Source: Chitinophaga hostae | Lineage (GTDB): Bacteria; Bacteroidota; Bacteroidia; Chitinophagales; Chitinophagaceae | Assembly (NCBI RefSeq): GCF_018224885.1 | Contig: NZ_JAGTXB010000016.1 | Span: 62,001 to 126,000 of the forward strand | Direction of reading: 5' to 3' | Length of the DNA: 64,000 nt | Shown here: positions 43,626 through 51,610 of the stretch, one piece after another | Layout: each line of letters opens with the position of its first letter | Numbering within the stretch: position 1 is the first letter of the stretch | The notes under the pieces: model-generated | The model's database searches: none | What the model saw: the letters and a program-made list of their open reading frames with translations, nothing else | Told to the model about the DNA's origin: nothing | Program-made: the position numbers and the translations under genes

Positions 43626-45242
43626 TTATTCTGCAGCGGCATACTTCCGTTCGTACAGTAATTCTTTTTCACCAAAAAGGCGTTCAGCAATCATTCCCTT
43701 CTCTTCACAGTGCTTCACAAGCTTATTAGACTGGATGATAGGATTGGAAGCGTCTGTATATTTAATGCTGCTGATAAACTCCAGCCATGGCTCCATACCC
43801 ATTGCATAAACGTATACCTCTCTCGGGTTAAAGATCTCCACCAGCGACATTCCTTTCATACAATCAGAACCTGCCAGGCGGCGGCTGCTGTCCTGCTCCC
43901 GGGTAATCTTCTTTGTCATCAGCGGGCCGTACAACCAGGTCAATGGTGCACCATCGCATTCCATGCCAAGGAACATCACGTCCACATCACCGATGCTGTT
44001 ATGAATATGCTTGTAAAGTGCCGGTTCGCTGATGCGGGAATCCGCCAGGAACAATAATTTGAAGCCGCTGATCTGTACCAGGTAGCAGGCCTTTGACAGG
44101 ATATTCAGGTCACTGTGTTCTCCTGTAAAAGGTAATCCTGTGATCGTGGTATTTGTAAACTCGATGGTTTCCATTTCTTCAATGGCTTCCACCTGGTCGA
44201 ACCCGATATTACTGAACATCAGTCGCAGGTCAGGGTTCTCCAGCTGGCCGGAGTTGGTACGGGGCACAATCAGGTGCTTGATTTTATGGCGAAGTGGTAA
44301 CAGTGTTTCAAACAGGATATGATCCTGGTGATTGTGGGTGATGAGCACATAATCGATAACATCGGGAAGATCTGCATCAGAGAAATGTTCGATATCGCTG
44401 TCGTATCCGTAGTAGCTGATCAGCGGATCTACGAGTATGCTCACATCTTTGGTTTCCACCAGGATGCAGGCATGTCCGAAATAGCGCATGCGGATTTTAT
44501 CACCGGTGTATTTATTATAAACAGGAGGCGGTGTGGTGGTAAAAAATGTATCAAAGAGGGCCTCGTCTGCGGGGGATATTCCTAATAAAGTTTTGATATA
44601 CTCCAGGCTCTGCGGGTTGCGTTTCATTTTTGCCAGCTCATCGATACCTGCATGATCGAAGGGTATTTCCAGGTGCAATACACCTGGCTCGTCCAATCTT
44701 GGAGTACTCAAACAGAAAGGACGATGATCGTTTTCAGTTACCCACAGGGCAATGCTTTGAGAAGATTTATTATAGAACTGGCTCTTATATAATAAAGATT
44801 CAAAGAAACGAAAATCAGCATTGTTATTGCGGTCGTAAAACAGTTCCACATATCCTTTGAGAATCGAAGGAACTTTTTCGTACAGCGTTTCCATACCCAT
44901 CCCTTTTCCTTCTGCTTCCAGTAAACGATCCAGCTCCTTTACCGCTTTTGAGAACTTCACGGCATTTTCCTGGTGCTTTACGGTTTTATCGTACAGGGCG
45001 CTCACTTCATCTACGCGGTTAACCGGTATATCCATGAAAGGACCGCCTTTCATTTTTGGATTCAGTACTGCTTCTGCATGGATAAAAGGTTCTATGATAA
45101 AGGAATCCATGATATCAAGATGTCTGCCAACCACATTCATGGCGGCGGTTGCCGGTGATATCAGGTGGCTCCAGGCATACCATCTGTCAAATAATGGTTC
45201 TATTACTACGTTAGGCTTTAAGTAAAATTTATTACCACTCAT
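43626..45242 (-). CDS. CmlA-like diiron beta-hydroxylase acting on carrier-bound amino acid
   Basis: With the chosen start the protein is 538 residues, close to the CmlA family. The N-terminus (LFDRWYAWSHLISPATA) matches the conserved family opening, and the C-terminal half is a metallo-beta-lactamase fold. Metal-site residues read directly: His303, His305, Asp307 and His308 (THNHQDH), Glu375 (GEHSD) and Asp401 (LADSR). From memory these are offset by two from the CmlA ligands. I could not place an equivalent of the last CmlA histidine (recalled as His471). CmlA-type enzymes hydroxylate the beta-carbon of an amino acid while it sits on an NRPS carrier protein. The gene lies directly upstream of the synthetases on the same strand, so one residue of this lipopeptide is probably beta-hydroxylated; which one cannot be read from sequence. 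An in-frame start 70 codons upstream exists, but that stretch does not look like protein. Confidence 0.85.
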   Translation of the reverse strand: MSGNKFYLKPNVVIEPLFDRWYAWSHLISPATAAMNVVGRHLDIMDSFIIEPFIHAEAVLNPKMKGGPFMDIPVNRVDEVSALYDKTVKHQENAVKFSKAVKELDRLLEAEGKGMGMETLYEKVPSILKGYVELFYDRNNNADFRFFESLLYKSQFYNKSSQSIALWVTENDHRPFCLSTPRLDEPGVLHLEIPFDHAGIDELAKMKRNPQSLEYIKTLLGISPADEALFDTFFTTTPPPVYNKYTGDKIRMRYFGHACILVETKDVSILVDPLISYYGYDSDIEHFSDADLPDVIDYVLITHNHQDHILFETLLPLRHKIKHLIVPRTNSGQLENPDLRLMFSNIGFDQVEAIEEMETIEFTNTTITGLPFTGEHSDLNILSKACYLVQISGFKLLFLADSRISEPALYKHIHNSIGDVDVMFLGMECDGAPLTWLYGPLMTKKITREQDSSRRLAGSDCMKGMSLVEIFNPREVYVYAMGMEPWLEFISSIKYTDASNPIIQSNKLVKHCEEKGMIAERLFGEKELLYERKYAAAE

Positions 45243-45505
45243 GATTGTCAGGTTTCGCATTAACAAATGTGTTGAGCATAAAAAGTGCTCCCTCCAGGGT
45301 GCAGCTGTCCTTATCACGACATAAGAGCAACCTTCCCCCGGCGGGAAACACTTGTGTATCATGAATGTTACAAGAGACGTTGTTGTTCCGACAACCTGGC
45401 AAGTTCCACCCGTACCGGTGGCTGTCGGTGACAAAAAGAAGTCTTCCTGCAAGCATCCAGACTCTTTAATAAAAAGATCTATGATCTGGTGTTGATCTGC
45501 TACTT
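45243..45505 (-). promoter_or_regulatory. Structured 263-nt leader between sbnB-like and cmlA-like genes
   Basis: The cluster genes are otherwise close together, so this gap stands out. On either strand 45388-45428 folds into a compound stem: outer arms CCGACA/TGTCGG, then an inner stem CCACC/GGTGG around a six-base loop. A second GC-rich hairpin of the TTTCCC/GGGAA kind lies near 45330-45350. I recognise no named riboswitch. The likely role is a 5' leader, an attenuator or a processed intercistronic region controlling the hydroxylase and synthetases separately from the precursor genes. I found no convincing TAnnTTTG promoter box in it. Confidence 0.4.
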
Positions 45506-46474
45506 TTAATCGGCAAGCACAATACCGACGCCGGCTGATTTTGCTTTTTCATAAAAATAGACGGCGGTAGCAATGTCAAACACGGCCATTCCCATTGGAT
45601 TGAACATGACCACTTCTTCCTTCATCGCGTGCTGTAGTTTATCTTCACAGATAATATCTACAAGTGACAACGTACCTGATTTAGTGAGGCCCTGAGTTTT
45701 ATGCATTACCTCGATATCTGTGTTTTCCCGGCATACCTCTTCCCAGTCATCAACTACGATATGGTTTGTGTAATTGATAAATTCCGGTACATAATCTCTC
45801 AGGGAAATATTTAACTGCAGGGATCCCTTCTTGGGAGCTTTGTTGATGTATGGTTTTTTAGATACCGTACAGGTCATCATTATATCAGCCTGCTCAAATG
45901 CTTCTTCCCAGCTATTCACAATATTTACTTTCCGCTTCAGCGAGGCAGGAATCAGTGAAACATCCGGCGGATTAAGATCGTAGATGTTTACCTGGTCCAA
46001 CCGGCTTCCCAACAGCGTGCTGATCATGTCCAGGTGCTGCTGGCCGATAGGTCCGAAACCGATAATTCCCACACTCAGTTTTTCCTGTTGGTTGCGTTGC
46101 AGATATTCTTTCACGACCAGTCCGGTTACCGCTGCTGTGCGAACGGCGCTGACGTGGCTGGTATTGATGATACAGGCAGGAACGCCGGTATCTGCTTCAT
46201 TCAATATGGTGACAGAATTAGCACGTGGAAGATTTTTCCTGATATTATCCGGAAAGCTGGCGATCCATTTTATACCAGAAAAAGATACTTTACCTCCTAC
46301 AAAAGCCGGCATAGCGATGATACGGTTAGTGACGTCCCGGTATCTCAGGTAGGGTTTGATGGGTTGGGCGAAATCACCATCTTTCAGGGTGTAAACGGTT
46401 TCCCTGATCTTTTCGATCACTTCGTCCCAGTTGATGCCCAGGTGTAACAGATCGGACTTACTTAAATAGTACAT
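45506..46474 (-). CDS. sbnB: SbnB-like N-(2-amino-2-carboxyethyl)-glutamate dehydrogenase
   Basis: A 322-residue member of the ornithine cyclodeaminase/mu-crystallin family with a dinucleotide-binding motif GFGPIG at residues 139-144 and the family segments MPAFVGGK and GIKWIASFP. In Staphylococcus staphyloferrin B biosynthesis, SbnB oxidises N-(2-amino-2-carboxyethyl)-L-glutamate with NAD+ to release L-2,3-diaminopropionate and 2-oxoglutarate. The assignment over other ornithine-cyclodeaminase relatives rests mainly on its partner: it starts 5 nt after the stop of an SbnA-like gene, the usual pairing. It would supply diaminopropionate to the synthetases downstream. An ornithine cyclodeaminase, giving proline, is the main alternative and is unlikely in this context. 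Confidence 0.87.
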   Translation of the reverse strand: MYYLSKSDLLHLGINWDEVIEKIRETVYTLKDGDFAQPIKPYLRYRDVTNRIIAMPAFVGGKVSFSGIKWIASFPDNIRKNLPRANSVTILNEADTGVPACIINTSHVSAVRTAAVTGLVVKEYLQRNQQEKLSVGIIGFGPIGQQHLDMISTLLGSRLDQVNIYDLNPPDVSLIPASLKRKVNIVNSWEEAFEQADIMMTCTVSKKPYINKAPKKGSLQLNISLRDYVPEFINYTNHIVVDDWEEVCRENTDIEVMHKTQGLTKSGTLSLVDIICEDKLQHAMKEEVVMFNPMGMAVFDIATAVYFYEKAKSAGVGIVLAD

Positions 46475-46479
46475 GTTTA

Positions 46480-47448
46480 TTATGCTTTTATTGTGGATAA
46501 CTTTTCCATCATGTTATGCACCCATTTCTTGTCGTATACATTGTTGATATAGGAATCTCCGCGGTCGGCGCAACAGAAAAGTGCAACCGGCGTACCTTCA
46601 ACGGCATGTGAGCTAAAATAATTTTTGATGGCAGCGTAAACCGCGCCGGAAGAGGCTCCTGCGAAAATATTCTGTTCTTTCACCAGCTCGTGGCAACCGG
46701 CTACCAGTTCTTCGTGAGACACAATCATTACGTCATCAATGATGGCGTGTTCCAATATGGAAGGAACTTTGCTGGATCCCAGACCGGAAACATATCTTTT
46801 CTGCGGAGGAATATTAAAAATAACAGAGCCTTCAATATCAACGGCAACGATGGTGATGTCGGGAAATTTTTCTTTTATCTTCTGGGATATGCCGCTGATA
46901 GTACCACAGGAGCTTACGGCAATAAACATATAGTCCAGGTGGTCGAATCTCTCGCAAATTTCTTTTCCAAGGGTGTTATAATATCCTTTGAAATTATCGG
47001 GGTTATCGTACTGGTTAGTCCAGAAACTGTTGGGGTGTTGTGCGCAAATTTCTTTTACGGTTTCAATCCTGGTGAGGAGATATCCACCGGTGCTGTCTTC
47101 CTTTTCTACTTTCACTACCCTGTCCGTAAACAGGCGCAGCATTGCTTCATTTTCGCGGTTAATATTAGGATCAATTACCGGGATAAAGCGCAGGCCAAGA
47201 TCTTTACAGATGCGTGCCAGCGCGATGGCAAAATTGCCGGAACTTGATTCAACGATGAGCGTATCGTTGTTTACTTTGCCATTACGGATGGCGTTGGAAA
47301 GAATACTAAAAGCAGCTCTGTCTTTAATGCTGCCGGAATAATTCCTGTATTCCAGTTTTGTGAACAGTGAAACACCTGGCATATTGAGCTCTACCACAGG
47401 TGTATTCCCGATTAGGGCACTGATTTTTTGGAGGGAAGATAACATCAT
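46480..47448 (-). CDS. sbnA: SbnA-like 2,3-diaminopropionate biosynthesis enzyme (PLP, cysteine-synthase fold)
   Basis: A 322-residue fold-type II PLP enzyme. The Schiff-base lysine is Lys42 in SGSIKDRAA. The substrate loop is ESSSGNFAIA, and the phosphate-binding glycines lie in SSCGTISG. SbnA joins O-phospho-L-serine and L-glutamate into N-(2-amino-2-carboxyethyl)-L-glutamate, which SbnB then cleaves. The next gene, 5 nt away, is SbnB-like; that decides this call over an ordinary cysteine synthase. It is the first gene of the lipopeptide operon, with a kilobase of non-coding DNA upstream. Two adjacent ATGs exist (47448 and 47445); the choice makes no difference to function. Confidence 0.88.
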   Translation of the reverse strand: MMLSSLQKISALIGNTPVVELNMPGVSLFTKLEYRNYSGSIKDRAAFSILSNAIRNGKVNNDTLIVESSSGNFAIALARICKDLGLRFIPVIDPNINRENEAMLRLFTDRVVKVEKEDSTGGYLLTRIETVKEICAQHPNSFWTNQYDNPDNFKGYYNTLGKEICERFDHLDYMFIAVSSCGTISGISQKIKEKFPDITIVAVDIEGSVIFNIPPQKRYVSGLGSSKVPSILEHAIIDDVMIVSHEELVAGCHELVKEQNIFAGASSGAVYAAIKNYFSSHAVEGTPVALFCCADRGDSYINNVYDKKWVHNMMEKLSTIKA

Positions 47449-48489
47449 CTCATCTTAGGTTTTCGAATGAATTATTAAAAATGGTACGTCAGGATAACAA
47501 AATGTTTTCCGTTCATCTATCGGTTGCTATTGTCTACTTGCTACGTTTTGTTGCGCTCATATTTTACGTTGGCTGACACAATACTTCTCCTACACCTCAG
47601 GGAAGAAAAAATCTTCTACTGGCGTGACAGTCATTCGTTCATATGAAAGGGAAATCCAGGTTAACAAAAGGGCAATAACATTGACTGTAGTATTGAGGGG
47701 CATGTTTATTCAACAGCCTTCTACAGCATAACCTGTATGCAACTTTTACTCCCTGGTGTGACAATTGTAGGGTAGCGATAGCTATATCAGCACGGCTTTC
47801 CGTTCCTGCTTCAAAATAAAATAGTAACCAGTATGCAGTCCAGATCCAGTAAAATATAGTTACACCGGTCCGGAAACCAGACGCACAGTTTCTTTCTTAA
47901 ATTCATTTGTGGAAACGCTCTCTTTCCGACATACATAGTGGCAAATCAAGTTTTTACAACTTGACTTAGGGTTGTTCTAAACAGGTGTTAAGGATTACTA
48001 AACAACAGTATTTATACACTAAGCGCATAAACCCGGTGCTGGTATCTCCTATTAGTTTTTAAACGTTCATGGGATTGAAAAATAAGCAATTAATAGGGTT
48101 CAAAGGAAATACAGTTGTGGTGGAAACAACCTTTAATTATTCATAAATACTTTTCAGTTCGTGGTAGAATTGTATTCGTTAGTAAAGTAAATGAATAATT
48201 CTGAAACAACAAAAACTCTTATCAAGAAAAAAAGAAAAATTAATTTTCCCGTAATACAAAAAAGTCGCCCGGAAACGTCAGTAAAATAACACTTCTACGA
48301 AAACATCATGCAATATTACTTCACTGGAAATGTCGGCATAACTACGCAAACCAGCGTCCATAATGGATGTTCAAACAGGTATTATTTACATTTAACAAAA
48401 ATAATAGGATACCAAACAATGATAGTTGCTGAGATAATATTGCAGTGTACGCCGGCAAAAAAATTTATAACTAGATATAAATATTATAA
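47449..48489. other. AT-rich intergenic region upstream of the lipopeptide operon
   Basis: About 1 kb with no supported gene, between the start of the sbnA-like gene and the terminator of the dioxygenase gene. It must carry the promoter of the lipopeptide operon. I found no good TAnnTTTG box close to the sbnA-like start; one match on the minus strand (48396-48403) is about 950 nt away and lacks a well-placed partner box. A 7-bp dyad lies at 47946-47964. The size and low GC suggest a regulatory boundary of the cluster. Confidence 0.5.
47946..47964. promoter_or_regulatory. Possible operator dyad
   Basis: A perfect inverted repeat, TCAAGTT and AACTTGA, separated by five bases (centre-to-centre distance 12) in the non-coding stretch upstream of the diaminopropionate genes. 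The form fits a dimeric helix-turn-helix repressor site, but no regulator gene is in the window and dyads of this length are expected by chance in AT-rich DNA. Confidence 0.2.
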
Positions 48490-48522
48490 AAAGACCTTCA
48501 CACAGGTCGCGCGAAGGTCTTT
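48490..48522 (-). terminator. Rho-independent terminator of the kynU-kynA operon
   Basis: A perfect 10-bp stem (AAAGACCTTC/GAAGGTCTTT) with a 13-nt loop begins 11 nt after the dioxygenase stop codon. On the minus strand the stem runs into a T-run followed by AT-rich sequence. It separates the tryptophan genes from the lipopeptide operon, so the two are not simply one transcript. Confidence 0.85.
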
Positions 48523-48533
48523 CTATTATGTCA

Positions 48534-49493
48534 CTACGTTCTGTAAGCTTTTAATACATTCATTACCCAGGATTTCCCCCATTGCTCCATCTGCTCTTCG
48601 GTCCACAGGTATGGATAGAAAATCCTTTTCTGGAACCTGGGCGGCAGGTATTTCTGCCAGTTGGTACCACCTGTAGCCGCAATGTCTACCGGGTCGCGCT
48701 CCAGGTACCGCACTGCCGACTTATAATGCGACAACGGCCACTCCACATTTACAAACAGGTCCAGCTTTCTGAGCTCCTCTTCCACCGCGCTCATATCTTC
48801 TCCCCGCTCCCGCAACATTTTGTATAATGCGGAAAAATTGCTGTTAATATTATGTTGCGCCAGGTGCAGGAGTTGCCCGGCATATTTTATAATGAACTGC
48901 TGCAAGGTAAGCGTTTGCTTACCGGTAGCTAATTCGGAAGCGCCATATTTCCAGTAAATAAACTCAAATTGTGCTGCCACCGGGGCATCTTTCAATTCCG
49001 TTCTTTTATCCAGGTGCACCAGCTGTGCGAGGTCTGTTGAGTGGATCTCTATCATACGGTACTGTGCCGATTGGAACCCGCTTGCCGGCAGCAGTGACAT
49101 CCTGAATTTCAGAAACTGTTCTTTATCCATACCATCCACCATAATATCGAAAGAGGATACCAGCGCAGTGAAATAGGCATTGATTCTTTTAAGCCTTGCA
49201 GCAAAAAAATCAGGCGTCAGCGACTTATGGATGCTTATCTGTTTGCATTCGTGCAAGGCGAGTTTAAAATAAAGCTCCGTGATCTGATGATACATGATAA
49301 AAATCTCCTCATCAGGATAGGAGGTTTTCGGATGTTGAAGACTCAGTAGCGTATCCAGGTGAATATAGTCCCAATACGTCAGGTAATCTGCGTAAAGAAG
49401 TCCGTCCAGGTACGCGGTTATTTCCTGCCCCATAGCGGCATACTTCTCCTGCAACCGGGACAGTCTGTCTTTTATTTCAGGTGTTATTTCCAT
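48534..49493 (-). CDS. kynA: Tryptophan 2,3-dioxygenase
   Basis: A 319-residue, mostly helical haem dioxygenase. The family blocks LTYWDYIHLDTLLSLQ, then DEEIFIMYHQ with ELYFKLALHE, are plain, and a late GTNWQKYLPP segment fits the substrate loop. It opens the indole ring of L-tryptophan to N-formyl-kynurenine in the cytoplasm. The gene starts 8 nt after the kynureninase stop, so the two form an operon closed by the hairpin at 48490-48522. Dioxygenases of this family sit in some lipopeptide clusters (daptomycin) to supply kynurenine, so its place next to the synthetase cluster is suggestive. Bacteroidota also use it for ordinary tryptophan breakdown or NAD synthesis. No formamidase or kynurenine monooxygenase is beside it. 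Confidence 0.95.
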   Translation of the reverse strand: MEITPEIKDRLSRLQEKYAAMGQEITAYLDGLLYADYLTYWDYIHLDTLLSLQHPKTSYPDEEIFIMYHQITELYFKLALHECKQISIHKSLTPDFFAARLKRINAYFTALVSSFDIMVDGMDKEQFLKFRMSLLPASGFQSAQYRMIEIHSTDLAQLVHLDKRTELKDAPVAAQFEFIYWKYGASELATGKQTLTLQQFIIKYAGQLLHLAQHNINSNFSALYKMLRERGEDMSAVEEELRKLDLFVNVEWPLSHYKSAVRYLERDPVDIAATGGTNWQKYLPPRFQKRIFYPYLWTEEQMEQWGKSWVMNVLKAYRT

Positions 49494-49501
49494 TGCTGAT
49501 G

Positions 49502-50800
49502 TTATTGTTTTGGCGTGATCAGTTCTTTACTTATGGTCAGCATTCGTGCTGCGGTCAGGAAAACATCCTCAAAGCTGTTATATAACGGTACCGGGCTAAG
49601 CCTGATAACATTAGGTTCGCGCCAGTCGCCCAGGATATTGTTAGCCACCAGTGCATGAAATATTTCTTTTGCTTTGTATCGGGCAATGATAGACAACTGG
49701 GCGCCTCTTTCCCCTTCAGCAGCAGGTGTAATGATCTTGTATTGTTCGAAGCCTAATGCTTTGTTCACTTCGCCGACCAGGTAGTACAGGTAGGCAGTTA
49801 GCTGAAGACTTTTTTCCCTGAGCGGACCAATAAAGCCGGCGCTTTCAAAAATTTTAAGTGAGGCGTGATAGAGCGCCATTGGAACAACCTGTGTGCAGCT
49901 TACCTGCCAGCCATCGGCGCCCGCTTCCGCCATAAAACCTTTCTCCATTTTGAACCGCTGCTGTTCCTGGTAGCCCCACCATCCTGCAAAGCGGTGGAGT
50001 GATGTGTCGGAAAAATGTTTTTCATGTACAAAAATACCGCTGATCCCGCCCGGACCTGCGTTCTGATACTTATAAGAACACCAGCAGGCAAAATCAATGT
50101 CCCATTCGTGCAGTTGCAATGGTACGTTGCCCGCAGCATGCGCCAGATCAAACCCTACCACGGCGCCTGCGCGGTGACCAGCCTCAGTGATGGCCGGCAT
50201 ATCAAACCACTGGCCGGTAAAATAATTAATACCTCCAAACAATACCAGGGCAATCTGTTCGCCGTTATCGGCAATAGCAGCCAGGATATCTTCTGTTCGC
50301 AGCGTGCTTTCTCCATTCCGGCCAGCTACTTCAATAATCGCGTCCTTAGGATCGTAGCCATGGAACCTCACCTGGCTCTCTATCGCGTACTGGTCGGAAG
50401 GAAACGCGCCCGCTTCCATAATGATTTTAAACCGCTTTGCTGTGGGCCGATAGAAACTAACCATTAGCAGGTGCAGGTTCACGGTAAGGGTGTTCATCGG
50501 GCATACCTCCTGCGGGCCGGCGCCAACAATATTTGCCATCAATCCCTTCAGTTCTTTGTGATAGTACATCCAGGGGTTTTCACCTTCAAACCATCCCTCC
50601 ACTGCGAGGTTTTCCCAGTTACTCAATTGCTGATCAACATAACTGCGCGCTGCCTTCGGTTGCAAACCCAGCGAGTTTCCGCACAGGTAGATGAAAGGAA
50701 CACCATGCTGCTTGGGAAAAAGGAATTCATCCCGCAGGTGATGTAACGGATCTTGCCGATCCAGGCTTTGTGCGAAAGCCTGATTGTTTTCGAAAATCAT
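49502..50800 (-). CDS. kynU: Kynureninase
   Basis: A 432-residue PLP fold-type I enzyme. Typical segments are FIYLCGNSLGLQP near the N-terminus, the FPSDQYAIESQ segment, the PLP aspartate in GFDLAHAAGN and the Schiff-base lysine in CSYKYQN near residue 242. It cleaves kynurenine or 3-hydroxykynurenine to alanine plus anthranilate or 3-hydroxyanthranilate. It is the first gene of a two-gene operon with tryptophan 2,3-dioxygenase; without a monooxygenase gene nearby the local product would be anthranilate. Upstream lie a TATATTTG box and a small hairpin in the leader. Confidence 0.96.
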   Translation of the reverse strand: MIFENNQAFAQSLDRQDPLHHLRDEFLFPKQHGVPFIYLCGNSLGLQPKAARSYVDQQLSNWENLAVEGWFEGENPWMYYHKELKGLMANIVGAGPQEVCPMNTLTVNLHLLMVSFYRPTAKRFKIIMEAGAFPSDQYAIESQVRFHGYDPKDAIIEVAGRNGESTLRTEDILAAIADNGEQIALVLFGGINYFTGQWFDMPAITEAGHRAGAVVGFDLAHAAGNVPLQLHEWDIDFACWCSYKYQNAGPGGISGIFVHEKHFSDTSLHRFAGWWGYQEQQRFKMEKGFMAEAGADGWQVSCTQVVPMALYHASLKIFESAGFIGPLREKSLQLTAYLYYLVGEVNKALGFEQYKIITPAAEGERGAQLSIIARYKAKEIFHALVANNILGDWREPNVIRLSPVPLYNSFEDVFLTAARMLTISKELITPKQ

Positions 50801-50907
50801 AACTATAAGTATGTTAATGGTTGGAAACGGCGCCCACGGACATTGCTGTCAATAGCGTCAAAAAAAACAGGTGATTACGTTGGATTTGTTACAGCATGAA
50901 GCTGCCT

Positions 50908-50924
50908 GCAGGAAGAGTTCCTGC
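50908..50924 (-). promoter_or_regulatory. Leader hairpin upstream of kynU
   Basis: GCAGGAA-GAG-TTCCTGC is a perfect 7-bp stem with a three-base loop, between the likely promoter and the kynU start. There is no T-run, so it is not a terminator. It could be an operator or a mRNA-stability element. Confidence 0.25.
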
Positions 50925-50986
50925 TAAGAAGGACGGTTGATTATATTTTTATAAATATCTATCATTGGCTGTAAAGCGTGACAAAG

Positions 50987-50994
50987 CAAATATA
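50987..50994 (-). promoter_or_regulatory. Likely Bacteroidota promoter -7 box for kynU-kynA
   Basis: On the minus strand the sequence reads TATATTTG, an exact match to the Bacteroidota TAnnTTTG box. A TTTG lies 15 nt upstream, closer than the usual 19-21, so only the -7 box is well supported. The implied leader is about 180 nt. Confidence 0.4.
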
Positions 50995-51058
50995 AATTAT
51001 TTACACTGCCAAATAATTTTAGAAGCCGAAGGTAAAAGCCGGCCATATAAGTAAAGAA

Positions 51059-51084
51059 GGCATCTCAAAAGCAATTGAGATGCC
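51059..51084. terminator. Isolated terminator-like hairpin
   Basis: A perfect 10-bp stem (GGCATCTCAA/TTGAGATGCC) with a six-base loop. No gene ends here: kynU points away on the left and the protease starts 500 nt to the right. It may end an unrecognised small RNA or a decayed gene. Confidence 0.4.
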
Positions 51085-51610
51085 CTTAACTGTTTTAATT
51101 TGCTTGATGACACTCATCTCCGGAAAATGCCTTTACACCACAGTTCGGGCTTGTATAGTCATTTATGTGTCCATTATTCCATAAGACAAGGCGTCATACA
51201 TGTTTGTAATGGTCCGGAATTTTCTATATTAAAATTGTATAGCTTAAAGAATTATTCCTATATTTATCGAAGCCCTGTTGCCTGCTTTAGTAATTAACAG
51301 CAAGCACTAATAGCCAAATGCTCTGCTCAGCATTCCACCTGCACAGCAAGCCCCAGCAATTTTTATAACATCATTTTTCTGTTTGCGTTGATGTACATTT
51401 TACATGCCTCCACGAAGCATATAACTTATACACCTATACGAAACAAAAACCTATTTTTACCGCCGGCAATTTTACTATCCGGCAAAGAGCGCACTATTTT
51501 TAGTGAATCCAGGCCTATCCTGTATGCGCTAAAAGTAAACCATTGAATAAACCCGGTACCCAAATCTGTTATCCTTTTTTCTATTTTTTATAATCATTTA
51601 ATTCTTACAG

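Larger units (their letters stand above)
50801..51610. other. Non-coding region between divergent kynU and S8 protease genes
   Basis: About 800 nt with no supported gene. It contains a likely kynU promoter box (50987-50994), a small leader hairpin (50908-50924) and an isolated terminator-like hairpin (51059-51084). It presumably also holds the promoter of the plus-strand protease, for which I saw no exact TAnnTTTG box. A 65-codon open frame at 51100-51297 has no coding character that I can see. Confidence 0.5.

Noticed and set aside
45243..45452. In-frame extension of the CmlA-like protein by 70 codons
   Set aside because: The extra residues have no protein-like pattern, the family N-terminus begins at the ATG at 45242, and the stretch is better explained as a structured leader.
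45243..45505. Known riboswitch (cobalamin, TPP or SAM)
   Set aside because: None of the conserved boxes I can recall for these classes is present in the right order, only generic hairpins.
48396..48403. TAnnTTTG match as promoter of the sbnA-like gene
   Set aside because: It is about 950 nt from the gene and has no suitably spaced upstream box, so a chance match in AT-rich DNA is more likely.
48308..48676. 122-codon plus-strand frame
   Set aside because: It runs across the terminator hairpin and into the antisense of the dioxygenase gene.
48534..50800. Firm assignment of the tryptophan genes to the lipopeptide cluster
   Set aside because: They have a separate terminator and a 1 kb gap, and no aromatic A-domain code is visible; kept only as a hypothesis.
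51100..51297. 65-codon plus-strand frame
   Set aside because: Composition is unlike the neighbouring genes, with no recognisable motif or start context.
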